Positions 34,059 through 42,432 of a stretch of DNA of 51,606 bases are shown piece by piece (positions within the stretch are counted from its first letter, which is position 1; every line of letters begins with the position of its first letter). Source of the DNA: CAZHDI01 sp964531285 (GTDB lineage Bacteria > Pseudomonadota > Alphaproteobacteria > JAJFIK01); assembly GCA_964531285.1 (NCBI GenBank), contig CAZHDI010000016.1, forward strand, positions 1-51,606. The letters are read 5' to 3'. The notes beneath the pieces were generated by a model, which saw only the letters and a list, made by a program, of their open reading frames with translations, was not told the origin of the DNA and made no database searches. Both the position numbers and the translations under genes were made by a program.

Positions 34059-37001
34059 TTACGACGAGAAGATGAAGTCGTTGGCCGACAGATCGTCGAT
34101 ATCGACCTTGAGCAGGATCAGCTCGTCGCCATCGCTGGTTTCCCAGATCAGGTCCTTGCCGTCCTGGTCCGCTTGATCTTCGAACTGAGCGAAGGTCAGA
34201 CCGTTGAACGAGGACAGATCGATCTTGTCGCGGCCATCCTTGCCGAACTTCTTGATCTCGTCCTTGTCGTTTCCGGCCTTGAAGATGAAGATGTCATCGC
34301 CCTTGCCGGCCTTGATCTCGTCATCGCCGGAGCCGCCGTCGATGATCGTATCGCCGTCCTTGACCTTGATGCTGTCGTCGCCATCGCCGCCATCGACGAT
34401 GGTGTCGCCATCCTTGTCCTTGATCTTGTCGTCACCGTCGCCGCCAAGGATCACATCGTCGTCGTCGCCGCCGTCGAGCTTGTCATCGCCATCGCCGCCG
34501 ATGATCACATCGTCGCCGTCCTGGCCTTTGACCTTATCGTCGCCGTCGCCGGCCGAAATGACATCGTCATTGTCCGACCCTTTGATATTGTCCTTGCTGT
34601 TGCTGCCGGTGATGGTCGCCAGGTCGTCATTGGCGATGGTCGCCGTCACGCTGGCTGTCCCCAGAACCGCCGTGCCGCCCGCATTGGTCGGGTTGGACAG
34701 ATCGAGATCGAAGGTCTCGGGGGCTTCGGGCACGATGTCGCCGGTTACCGTCACAGTGACGGTCTTGGTCGTCTCATCGGCCGCAAAGGACAGCGTGCCG
34801 AACGGGAAGGCGTCGGCGATATCGTCCGCGCCCGCTCCGTTCTCCACGCCCGGACCCACCGCATAGTCGACCGTGCCGGCGCTGGAGGTATCGCCCGTCC
34901 GGGTCACCGTGAAGGTGTACGTGGTGGTGTCGCCCAAGCCGCCCTCGGCCTGGGTATCGACCGCGATCGAGGCCGAATAGTCCGACTGCGTCGAGATGAC
35001 ATTGATGGTCACGGTGGCGGTGTCGGTCGCGCCCTGGGAGTCCGTCGCCGTGTAGGTGAAGGTATCGACGCCGGCAAACCCGTCATCCGGCACATAGATG
35101 AAGATGCCCGTGCTGTTGTTGAACACGAGCGTGCCGTTGGCGACATCCTGGCTGACCGCGAAGCTGAGCGTATCGCCCGCATCTTCATCGGCATCCTGAC
35201 CATTACCGTTGTCGTCCTTCACATCGCCGTCGAGCATGCCGCCCGCGTCGATGCTGAAGGTATCATCCTGCGCCACCGGCGCGTCATTGACACCGTTGAC
35301 GGTGATGGTGACCGTCGCCGAATCGCTGGTGCTGTTGTCGTCGGTGATCGTGTAGGTGAAGGTTTCCTGACCCACAAAACCCGGGTCCGGCGTGTAGCTG
35401 AACGTGCCGTTGGCATTCAGCGTCACCGATCCATTCGTCAGATCGACCGGAATGCCCACATTCGCGGTACCGTTGACCCAGGTCACCGTGAAGCCGTCAC
35501 CGTCGAGATCGGTGTCGACGCCATTGCCGTTGTCGGCGAACACATCCCCGTTGAACACATCGTCTTCCAACGCGGCGATGGTGTCGTCCTGGGCCGACGG
35601 CGGGTTGTTGCCGTTGGTGATCGTCAAGGTCACCGTCGCCGGGGCCGACCCGCCCTGACCGTCCGACAGCGTATAGGTGAAGCTGTCCGTGTCGGACTGA
35701 TCCTGAGCCAGATTATCGAACGCGCCGTTAGGATCATAGGTGAAGGTCCCGTCGGCATTGACCGTCACGACCGCACCTGATCCCAAGGTCACCGGCGCAC
35801 CGATCGTCGTCGTGCCGTTGACCCGGCTCACGCTCGGCGTGCCGCCGCCCGGCAGACTGTCATTGTCCAGAAGATTGCCGCCGACGGTTTGATTAACGTC
35901 GACGCTGAACGCATCCGCCGAGGGCGCCGGCAATGTCGCGGCGGTCAGACGGAAATCGGTGCCGACACCGAAGGCCGACGAGGTGATCTCGAAGGTGCCG
36001 ACCGTATCCTCGAACCGCTGGGTGCGGATGATCGGGCCGAAACCAGGCACATTGACCTGAAGTTCCAGAAGCAGATCGAACCCGCCGCCGGGCTGGGCCT
36101 CCAGGGTCTGGCTGACAATGGTGGCTTCGTCGAAATTGACGAAGAACAGATCGCCATCGGTGCCATCGAATGCCTGGAAGTTGCGGATCGTGTCACCGTC
36201 GGTGATGTCGACGATATAGGTCGAGACCGTGTCATTCGCGGCGCCGAGGATCACCGTATCGGCAAAACCCACGGTGTTCACGCCGTTGGCCGGCACACCG
36301 TCGACGGTGATGAACGCGCCCTGCGGCCCGGCCGTGATCGTGTCGCCGCCGTCGCCGCCATTGATCGTGTCGAACTCGCCCGACCCCGAGCGGTCGATGA
36401 CGTCCGGACCCGGTCCGCCGTCGATCGTGGCCATAACGGCCGGATAGGCCGCGCGGGCTTCATCGGTGAACGCCATCGCGGTCACTTCCGCGCCGACATC
36501 GAAGGTCCAGTCACCGCCGAGCGACTGAGCGCCGGTCTTGGTGGTGCTCGCCGAAACATCCGCGTCGAGAGCGTCGGACAGAGCATCGACGAAGCTCTCG
36601 CCGAGCGGACCCGCCCCGGCCGAGCAGCCGTAGATCACGACGCTGGCATCGTCATCGAGGCCGGCCCGGATCCGCGCCAGCTGCGGCGCATACAGATCGA
36701 CCGAGTCGAAGGCGAGCTGGCTTGAGCCCAGATGCAAAACGCCCGGCGTGCCGTGCGACACGATGTGAAGCGCCTCGACCGGCGCACCGCTGCGCAGCAC
36801 GTCGGCGATCTGCTCCACGCCGTCGCGCGCCGGATTGATCACGATGGCCGTGAAATCCTTGGCGACACCGGCAAGAAGAATGTCCAACCGGTCCAGTGCG
36901 CCGTCGATGAAGACAAGCTTGCGGCCCGATTGCGGGATAGAGAAGAGGTCGTCACCGCGCGCGGCGATGACGCTGTCATCGTTAGGGAATCGTGTCGACA
37001 T
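34059..37001 (-). CDS. DUF4347 - cadherin/VCBS - Calx-beta - RTX surface protein (paralogue 2)
   Basis: A 980-aa paralogue of the 29169-33557 product with the same order but fewer repeats: DUF4347 (about 25-190) with LHIVSHG (His83-Gly84) and VVIYGC (Cys126); the shared beta segment; three cadherin/VCBS-like units; a Calx-beta domain; about 12 RTX-like repeats, unusually rich in Lys and Asp (KIKDKDGD, SIKVKDGD); and a C-terminal secretion-type end (IFIFKAGNDKDEI to NDFIFSS). The start is taken at ATG 37001 (an in-frame GTG at 37031 is possible). Expected to leave by a type I system, bind calcium and sit on the cell surface or in matrix; no type I exporter genes lie in the window. Confidence 0.88.
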   Translation of the reverse strand: MSTRFPNDDSVIAARGDDLFSIPQSGRKLVFIDGALDRLDILLAGVAKDFTAIVINPARDGVEQIADVLRSGAPVEALHIVSHGTPGVLHLGSSQLAFDSVDLYAPQLARIRAGLDDDASVVIYGCSAGAGPLGESFVDALSDALDADVSASTTKTGAQSLGGDWTFDVGAEVTAMAFTDEARAAYPAVMATIDGGPGPDVIDRSGSGEFDTINGGDGGDTITAGPQGAFITVDGVPANGVNTVGFADTVILGAANDTVSTYIVDITDGDTIRNFQAFDGTDGDLFFVNFDEATIVSQTLEAQPGGGFDLLLELQVNVPGFGPIIRTQRFEDTVGTFEITSSAFGVGTDFRLTAATLPAPSADAFSVDVNQTVGGNLLDNDSLPGGGTPSVSRVNGTTTIGAPVTLGSGAVVTVNADGTFTYDPNGAFDNLAQDQSDTDSFTYTLSDGQGGSAPATVTLTITNGNNPPSAQDDTIAALEDDVFNGDVFADNGNGVDTDLDGDGFTVTWVNGTANVGIPVDLTNGSVTLNANGTFSYTPDPGFVGQETFTYTITDDNSTSDSATVTITVNGVNDAPVAQDDTFSIDAGGMLDGDVKDDNGNGQDADEDAGDTLSFAVSQDVANGTLVFNNSTGIFIYVPDDGFAGVDTFTYTATDSQGATDTATVTINVISTQSDYSASIAVDTQAEGGLGDTTTYTFTVTRTGDTSSAGTVDYAVGPGVENGAGADDIADAFPFGTLSFAADETTKTVTVTVTGDIVPEAPETFDLDLSNPTNAGGTAVLGTASVTATIANDDLATITGSNSKDNIKGSDNDDVISAGDGDDKVKGQDGDDVIIGGDGDDKLDGGDDDDVILGGDGDDKIKDKDGDTIVDGGDGDDSIKVKDGDTIIDGGSGDDEIKAGKGDDIFIFKAGNDKDEIKKFGKDGRDKIDLSSFNGLTFAQFEDQADQDGKDLIWETSDGDELILLKVDIDDLSANDFIFSS
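34280..34620 (-). repeat. RTX-like calcium-binding repeat block (paralogue 2)
   Basis: About 12 nonapeptide-like units of the form GGDGDDKLD alternating with Lys-rich units such as DGDDSIKVK. Confidence 0.8.
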
Positions 37002-37128
37002 AGCGCTCTCGTTCCTGGCGTTCGAGGGCACCGCGCGACCGGGCAGTCATTGCCCGCCGCCCGAACATGTGTCCGGTACCCCTGTTGAGTGGACGTGCCT
37101 CAGGCCGCGACCCAGCCCCAGGCGCCAC

Positions 37129-37187
37129 GGCAGTCCAAGCTAACCCCGGGGACGAGTAAATCACTGCATTGCGGTTAAACGCAATGC
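37129..37187 (-). promoter_or_regulatory. promoter-like element with overlapping inverted repeat, RTX paralogue 2
   Basis: On the minus strand: GCATTGCG-N6-CGCAATGC (37166-37187, perfect 8-bp arms), with TTGCGT inside the first arm (37179-37184) as a possible -35, an 18-base spacer ending TGA, TTTACT (37155-37160) as an extended -10, then CGTCCCCGGGG and GGACTGCC (37129-37136). The inverted repeat overlapping the -35 is a good operator candidate. Confidence 0.6.
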
Positions 37188-37371
37188 CATCAAACATCCA
37201 GAAAGGATTAGTTGGTCCAGGAATGAGTGTTACTGGCTCTTCATGGCAGGAGTCGGGCACGCCGAATTCGCCAGATCGGGGTAATTACACGAATAACCTT
37301 AATGCTGGCAGGGTCTGCATGACGCTTTTGTCATCCGCGCGTGAGTCCGCGCACTCCGCATCCCCCTGACG

Positions 37372-37400
37372 AAAAAGGGCCGAATCCATCGATCCGGCCC
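37372..37400 (-). terminator. rho-independent terminator of the thiolase gene
   Basis: GGGCCGAATC pairs with GATCCGGCCC (one mismatch) around CATC, and on the minus strand the stem is followed by five T residues. It lies 27-55 bases after the thiolase stop. Confidence 0.75.
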
Positions 37401-37426
37401 CCCCGTCTTAACGAGTAAAAGCGGGC

Positions 37427-38599
37427 TCAAAGCTTTTCGATAATCGTCACATTGGCAAGGCCACCGCCTTCGCACATGGTCTGAAGACCCCAGCGCTTGT
37501 TCTTCGTATGCAGCGCATGCACCAGGGTCGACATCAGCTTGGTGCCCGACGCGCCGAGCGGATGGCCCAGTGCGATCGCGCCGCCATGGACGTTGAGCTT
37601 GTCCGGATCCGCGCCGATCTGCTGGAGCCACGCGAGCGGCACCGAGGCGAACGCTTCGTTGACCTCGTAAAGATCGATGTCGTCGATCGACATGCCGGCG
37701 CGCTCAAGCGCCTTCTTGGTGCCCGGGATCGGCGCTTCGAGCATGATCACCGGATCGCCGCCCACCACGGTCATATGATGAATCCGGGCCTTCGGCGTCA
37801 GGCCGAAATCCTTCAGACCGCGCTCATTCACGATCAGGGCGGCGGATGCGCCATCGCAGATCTGGCTCGATGTCGCGGCCGTCAGACGCCCGCCCTCGGC
37901 CAGGAGCTTCACGCCGCGAATACCGTCCATGGTGGCATCGAAGCGGATGCCTTCATCGACCACATGCATCTCGTCCCTGCCCTCGTCGGTCTTGATCGGC
38001 ACGGGAACGATTTCGGACTCGAACATGCCGGTCTTGGTCGCGACGGCGGCCTTCAAATGGCTCTGATAGCCGAACTCGTCCAACGCCTCTTTCGAGATGT
38101 TGTACTTCTTGGCCATCATCTCGGCGCCCATGAACTGGGAGAACTGGATGTCGGGATACCGCTTCTGCATCTGCGGGCTCATATAGATGCCCATGCCCTG
38201 CTTGGCCGGTAGCGCCGACGGCATGCCCATCGGCACCCGGGTCATGTGCTCGACGCCCGAGGCGATCACGATATCCATCGCGCCCGACATCACCGCCTGG
38301 GCCGCGAAATGCAGCGACTGCTGGGACGAGCCGCACTGGCGGTCGACCGTGGTCGCGGGCACGCTTTCCGGCATGCCGGCCGCCAGCACGGCGTTGCGGG
38401 CCACATTGACCGCCTGTTCGCCGGCCTGGTCCACGCAGCCCATGATCACATCCTCGACCCGCGCCGGATCGATGCTGACCCGGTCGAGAAGCGCCGCCAG
38501 GAGATGGCCCGCGAGATCCGCCGGCTGCCAGTCCTTCAGCCGTCCGCCGCGCCGCCCGCCGGCCGTGCGCACCGCATCTACAATGTAAGCTTCGCCCAT
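37427..38599 (-). CDS. thiolase (acetyl-CoA C-acyltransferase)
   Basis: A 390-aa thiolase. The acyl-accepting Cys89 is in DRQCGSSQQ, the catalytic His is in IALGHPLGASG, and the second Cys is in TMCEGGGLA near the C-terminus. It cleaves or condenses acetyl- or acyl-CoA. With the HMG-CoA lyase and acyl-CoA genes in the window it suggests branched-chain or fatty-acid catabolism. It is divergent from the ATP-grasp gene and has its own terminator. Confidence 0.94.
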   Translation of the reverse strand: MGEAYIVDAVRTAGGRRGGRLKDWQPADLAGHLLAALLDRVSIDPARVEDVIMGCVDQAGEQAVNVARNAVLAAGMPESVPATTVDRQCGSSQQSLHFAAQAVMSGAMDIVIASGVEHMTRVPMGMPSALPAKQGMGIYMSPQMQKRYPDIQFSQFMGAEMMAKKYNISKEALDEFGYQSHLKAAVATKTGMFESEIVPVPIKTDEGRDEMHVVDEGIRFDATMDGIRGVKLLAEGGRLTAATSSQICDGASAALIVNERGLKDFGLTPKARIHHMTVVGGDPVIMLEAPIPGTKKALERAGMSIDDIDLYEVNEAFASVPLAWLQQIGADPDKLNVHGGAIALGHPLGASGTKLMSTLVHALHTKNKRWGLQTMCEGGGLANVTIIEKL

Positions 38600-38855
38600 C
38601 GCTCTTCGCTCCCTGTATGGCGCCTGCCCCGTGCCGCGCCGCTCGGTGACATGGAGGCCGCCGGACCGGGGGTCCGGGGCTCGTGCGCGATATTAGAAGC
38701 CCAAGCGGTGACAGACCGCAAACCCTCCGCGCTCACCGGCGCCGGACGCGGCGTCAGGGGAAGTCACGACCCGCCTTGCCGGGGCGCCGGAGACCGGAGT
38801 ATCAGGGAGAGTGTGGTGTTCCGGACCGCCCGCCGGTCCCGAGATTGGAGGCCCC

Positions 38856-40379
38856 ATGGCCAGCTGGACCGACGACCTGCCGCGCAGCGCCACCCACGAG
38901 GCCGGCGTCTTCCGGGCGCTCCAGGAGGGCTTCGCGGATCAGTACCGCAGCGTGTTTCCCGACCGGCTGGCCGAGCGCACCGTGGTGGTGGTGCCCAGCC
39001 TGAGTCTCGATACCGAGGTGCTCGAGCGGATTTCCGGGGCCCATCATTACGAAGAGCGGATGCTCTGCACCCTCTTCTTATTGCGCATGCCGCGCACCCG
39101 GCTCGTCTATATCACCAGCCAGCCGATCCCCGATGTGATCGTGGACTATTATCTCAGCCTGATGCCCGGCGTGCCGTCCCATCACGCCCGCCGCCGGCTC
39201 ACTATGATCGCCTGCCATGACGCCGGCAGCCGGCCGCTCAGCGCCAAGATCCTGGACCGGCCCCGCCTCCTGGCCCGGATTCGCGACGCGGTCGCCGATC
39301 CACGCAGCGCCCATCTGACCTGCTTCACCGTGTCGGATCTGGAACGCAGCCTCGCGGTGCAGCTCGGATTGCCCGTGTTCGGCTGCGATCCGGATCTGCT
39401 GCCCCTGGGCTCGAAAAGCGGCTCGCGGAAGATTTTGCGCGAATCCGGCGTACCCCTGCCCGATGGCGAGGAAGACCTCGCGGACGACGGCGATATCGCC
39501 CGCGCGCTCGCCGACCTCAAGGCACGGCGGCCGGATATGCGCCGCGCGGTGGTGAAACTGAACGAAGGCTTTTCCGGCGAGGGCAACGCGATTTTCCGGT
39601 TTCCCGACGAGGCGCTGAACGTTCAGGAGATTCGCGCCCGGCTGCCCGATCTGGCGTTTGAAGCCGAAGCGATGACCTGGCCGGTGTTCGACGACAAGAT
39701 CCGCGCCATGGGCGCCATCGTCGAGGAATTCATCGAGGGCAAACACAAAGAATCGCCGTCCGCTCAATACCGGATCGACCCCTTCGGCGCGGTGGAAATC
39801 ATGTCCACCCACGATCAGGTTCTGGGCGGCGCCTCGGGCCAGATCTTTTTAGGCTGCCGGTTTCCGGCCGATCCGTCCTACCGCCTGGAGATCCAGAATG
39901 CCGGGCTCCGAGTGGCCGAACGGCTGGCCCGCGAGGGCGTTTTAGGGCGCTTCGCGGTGGATTTTCTATCCGTGCCCGACGGCGCGGGCGGCTGGCGCCA
40001 TTACGGCATCGAGATCAATCTGCGCAAGGGCGGGACCACCCATCCCCAGCTGATGCTGCATTTCCTGACGAACGGCACCTATGACCCGGAAACCGGCGCC
40101 TATCATACGCCCAGCGGCCGGCCCTGCTTTTATCATGCCACGGACAATCTCATCGATCCGCGCTATTGCCGCCTGACCCCCGAAGACGTGATCGATCTCG
40201 TGATGGAGCACGATCTCCATTACGACGGCGCGAGCCAGGAGGGCGTGGCGTTCCATCTGATCGGCGCCCTGCCGGAATTCGGCAAGCTGGGCAGTTTCGC
40301 CATTGCCGGCAGTCCAGAACGCGCCCGGGCGCTCCATGACCAGACCGTCGCGATTCTGAACGAAGCCTGCTGCGATTAA
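38856..40379 (+). CDS. ATP-grasp protein related to PGM1-type peptide ligases
   Basis: A 507-aa protein. Residues about 1-170 look like a pre-ATP-grasp domain (VVVVPSLSLDTEVLERI, TSQPIPDVIVDYYLSLMPG). The ATP-grasp core follows: GSKSGSRKILRESGVPLP, the ATP-binding lysine segment RRAVVKLNEGFSGEGN, EEFIEG and a Mg-binding IEINLRKGGTTHPQ. The last 120 residues form a C-terminal domain rich in His, Asp and Tyr. This layout matches proteins annotated as PGM1-related; PGM1 itself joins a nonproteinogenic amino acid to a ribosomal peptide. GGAGG precedes ATG 38856. No precursor peptide gene was found nearby. Its stop overlaps that of the convergent lyase. Confidence 0.7.
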   Translation: MASWTDDLPRSATHEAGVFRALQEGFADQYRSVFPDRLAERTVVVVPSLSLDTEVLERISGAHHYEERMLCTLFLLRMPRTRLVYITSQPIPDVIVDYYLSLMPGVPSHHARRRLTMIACHDAGSRPLSAKILDRPRLLARIRDAVADPRSAHLTCFTVSDLERSLAVQLGLPVFGCDPDLLPLGSKSGSRKILRESGVPLPDGEEDLADDGDIARALADLKARRPDMRRAVVKLNEGFSGEGNAIFRFPDEALNVQEIRARLPDLAFEAEAMTWPVFDDKIRAMGAIVEEFIEGKHKESPSAQYRIDPFGAVEIMSTHDQVLGGASGQIFLGCRFPADPSYRLEIQNAGLRVAERLAREGVLGRFAVDFLSVPDGAGGWRHYGIEINLRKGGTTHPQLMLHFLTNGTYDPETGAYHTPSGRPCFYHATDNLIDPRYCRLTPEDVIDLVMEHDLHYDGASQEGVAFHLIGALPEFGKLGSFAIAGSPERARALHDQTVAILNEACCD

Positions 40380-41305
40380 GCCGTGCCGGACGGCGGAAAC
40401 GGTCCCGCCTTGGGCAATAGCGCCGGGACGGGGCGGCCCAACACGCCTTCGAGCCAATGGGCGGTCTCGATCAGCGCGTCGAGATCGAGACCCGTTCTAA
40501 GCCCGCAGCGCTCGATCATATGCGCCACGTCTTCGGTGGGGATATTGCCGGTGGCCTTGGGCGCGAACGGACAGCCGCCGATCCCGCCCAGACTCGAATC
40601 GAATCGCCGGATGCCGGCTTCGAGCGCGGCATAGACATTGGCGAGCCCGGTATTGCGCGTGTTGTGGAAATGACAGCGCAGCGGCACGCCGCGAGCCGCG
40701 TCCATGGCCGGGCGGATCAGATCGCGCACCTGGGTCGGCACCCCCGCCCCGATGGTGTCGGCCAGGGTGATTTCGGTCGGGCCCGCTTCGGCCAGCGCCT
40801 CGACAATGCCGGTGACGCGGCCCGGATCGACCGTGCCTTCATAGGGGCAGCCGAACGCCGTGGAGAGAATCGCCACCACCCGCAGTCCCTGCGCGCGCGC
40901 CGCCCGGGTCACCTCACAGGCCATCGCCACCGACTCGGTGACGGTCTGGCCCTGATTCTTCTGGCCGAACGTATCGCTCGCCACCGCCACGACGCCGATT
41001 TCCGGCACCCCGGTCGGCACCGCGCGGTCCAGCCCCCGCCGATTCAGCACCAGGCCCGCGTAAATCACGCCCGGGGCGGCGGGCAGACCCGCGATCACCG
41101 CCTCCGCATCGGCCATGCGCGGTACCTTCTTGGGGTTGACGAAGCTCGCGACCTCCATGCGCCGCACGCCGGCGCCCACCAGCCGCGTTGCGAACGCGAT
41201 CTTGTCGGCGGTCGAGACCTCGACCGGCTCGTTCTGGAGCCCGTCGCGCGGCCCCACATCCTGGATATCCACATCCCGTTCGCTCTGGCCCAGATCTGCA
41301 TCCAT
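40376..41305 (-). CDS. mvaB: hydroxymethylglutaryl-CoA lyase
   Basis: A 309-aa TIM-barrel lyase that cleaves HMG-CoA into acetyl-CoA and acetoacetate, the last step of leucine breakdown. DVGPRDGLQNE at the N-terminus, the metal site HFHNTRNTG and the signature GIGGCPFAPKATGN with the catalytic cysteine are all present. It is convergent with the ATP-grasp gene, the two TAA stops sharing bases. No other leucine-pathway genes are in the window. Confidence 0.92.
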   Translation of the reverse strand: MDADLGQSERDVDIQDVGPRDGLQNEPVEVSTADKIAFATRLVGAGVRRMEVASFVNPKKVPRMADAEAVIAGLPAAPGVIYAGLVLNRRGLDRAVPTGVPEIGVVAVASDTFGQKNQGQTVTESVAMACEVTRAARAQGLRVVAILSTAFGCPYEGTVDPGRVTGIVEALAEAGPTEITLADTIGAGVPTQVRDLIRPAMDAARGVPLRCHFHNTRNTGLANVYAALEAGIRRFDSSLGGIGGCPFAPKATGNIPTEDVAHMIERCGLRTGLDLDALIETAHWLEGVLGRPVPALLPKAGPFPPSGTA

Positions 41306-42432
41306 GGCATGTGCCCTCTTGTTTTGTCGGCGGTGCCCGCGCGGCCTTGGCAGATTAAGCCCCCAACGCGGTCCCGGGAATCACCCGGTACCGCCGGAGC
41401 GCCGATATGCACCATCGGCCACCCTGCGGACGCAGAAGCGGCCCAAACGCCCCCAAATGACTGAAGCGTAATCTCCCTGACATGCCAAAAGCGACGTAAC
41501 GCCATGGGGTTAGTCCGACTCGCCCGGCCAGCGGTCCGGTCCGCCGGCAGGGCGGGACCCGCCCCATGCCCATTTTGTCATGCTTCAAGGCGATCAAAAT
41601 GACGCCGTGTGTCCGGACTGGACCAATGGTCAGCCCGAAATTCCGCGCAAATCCGCCGCGGGGCCCCTCAAAGAGAAACACTTTATTAACCTTTGCCGAA
41701 TCGCAATCTGCCCTCCGTTTTCTGCCGATTTGCGATGAATTCCTAAGCAACGGAAGAAAAAACAAGGCTACGATTCGGGTTATGCCCCGTCAGCATTACG
41801 CCGGGCGGCGCCAAACGGACATCAGAAGCACGCAAAAAGGGCAGCGCACCGCGATTTTTGTCCACTTTGGTCCGCAAATGCCTGTTTACTCCCCGGGGGA
41901 ATAAGCGTATTCAACGACCCGTGATCGTGTCTGGTGGTGTAATGCCATCAAGGCGATTGCGCCTTCTTCGCCATCCGCTTACGGAGCGTCATGCTCCTTC
42001 CGAGGGGAATAGTTCCATCGCGGATGACGTTGTAAGGACAGTGCGTGGGTTACGATCTGTGCATCTGACGTGAAGGCCTGCGTCGCGTTGACGTGGGGAG
42101 TGACATGGGTAACGGCCGCTTTTGGGCGGTGTAACGACGGTGACGCAGCGGAAGCTGTATCGGTGCCTTTCGGGGTTCGGCACGGATTTTCGGTGAATCA
42201 TCGATCGGAGTTGAGGAGCCGCCCGGTTCCGGAAGACCGCCAAGCTCAGGCGAGTCTTGCCATGTTTTCCCAGCATCAAGGTGCCGTGCGGTGTCCAATC
42301 CGGAGACTGGACGGCCAGGCCCGAAGCGGATCTCAGAAATCTCACGCAATCGGCACGTCCCTTCGCTCAAGGGGGCCATCCGATTCGCATGATGCGACTA
42401 AATCATCGACGTAACTGACTGAGGACTGAGCG
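41306..42432. other. 1.1-kb non-coding region upstream of the amyloid gene
   Basis: No convincing gene on either strand; the part from 41640 to 41900 is clearly more AT-rich than the genes around it. It contains the shared TTTACTC-CCGGGG element (41871-41899), hairpins at 41950-41965 (AAGGCG/CGCCTT) and 41983-41997 (GGAGC/GCTCC), and then about 440 further bases before the ATG at 42433. If transcription starts at the element, the leader is over 500 bases, long enough for RNA-level or multi-protein control. Confidence 0.6.
41871..41899 (+). promoter_or_regulatory. shared element upstream of the amyloid gene
   Basis: CCGCAAATGCCTG is followed by TTTACTC and directly by CCCGGGG. It aligns with the minus-strand element before RTX paralogue 2 (CCGCAATGC, TG, TTTACTC, CCCCGGGG) and has the same orientation relative to the gene downstream. 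No good -35 is seen at the spacing found in the RTX genes. Confidence 0.5.

Larger units (their letters stand above)
37002..37426. other. 425-bp gap upstream of RTX paralogue 2
   Basis: No convincing gene. It holds the leader (about 146 bases) and promoter-like element of paralogue 2 and, at the right end, the terminator of the thiolase gene. A 92-codon minus-strand frame (36982-37260) overlaps the paralogue's start and has no coding character. A stray TTTACTCG on the minus strand lies at 37411-37418. Confidence 0.6.

Noticed and set aside
34200..34620. CRISPR-like short tandem repetition
   Set aside because: The repeats are coding RTX nonapeptides with no spacers and lie inside an intact gene.
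36982..37260. 92-codon minus-strand ORF overlapping the start of RTX paralogue 2
   Set aside because: It spans the promoter-like element and the inverted repeat and lacks a ribosome site.
41566..41904. 112-codon plus-strand ORF in the leader region
   Set aside because: No Shine-Dalgarno, mixed composition and no domain; it also contains the shared regulatory element.
42340..42362. Possible sigma-54 promoter (GGCACG...TTCGC) before the amyloid gene
   Set aside because: The GG-to-GC spacing is 11 rather than 10 and the -12 element does not match; not supported, although fap genes in Pseudomonas use RpoN.
42070..42414. 114-codon plus-strand ORF just before the amyloid gene
   Set aside because: Composition is not protein-like, no ribosome site, and it lies in the likely untranslated leader.
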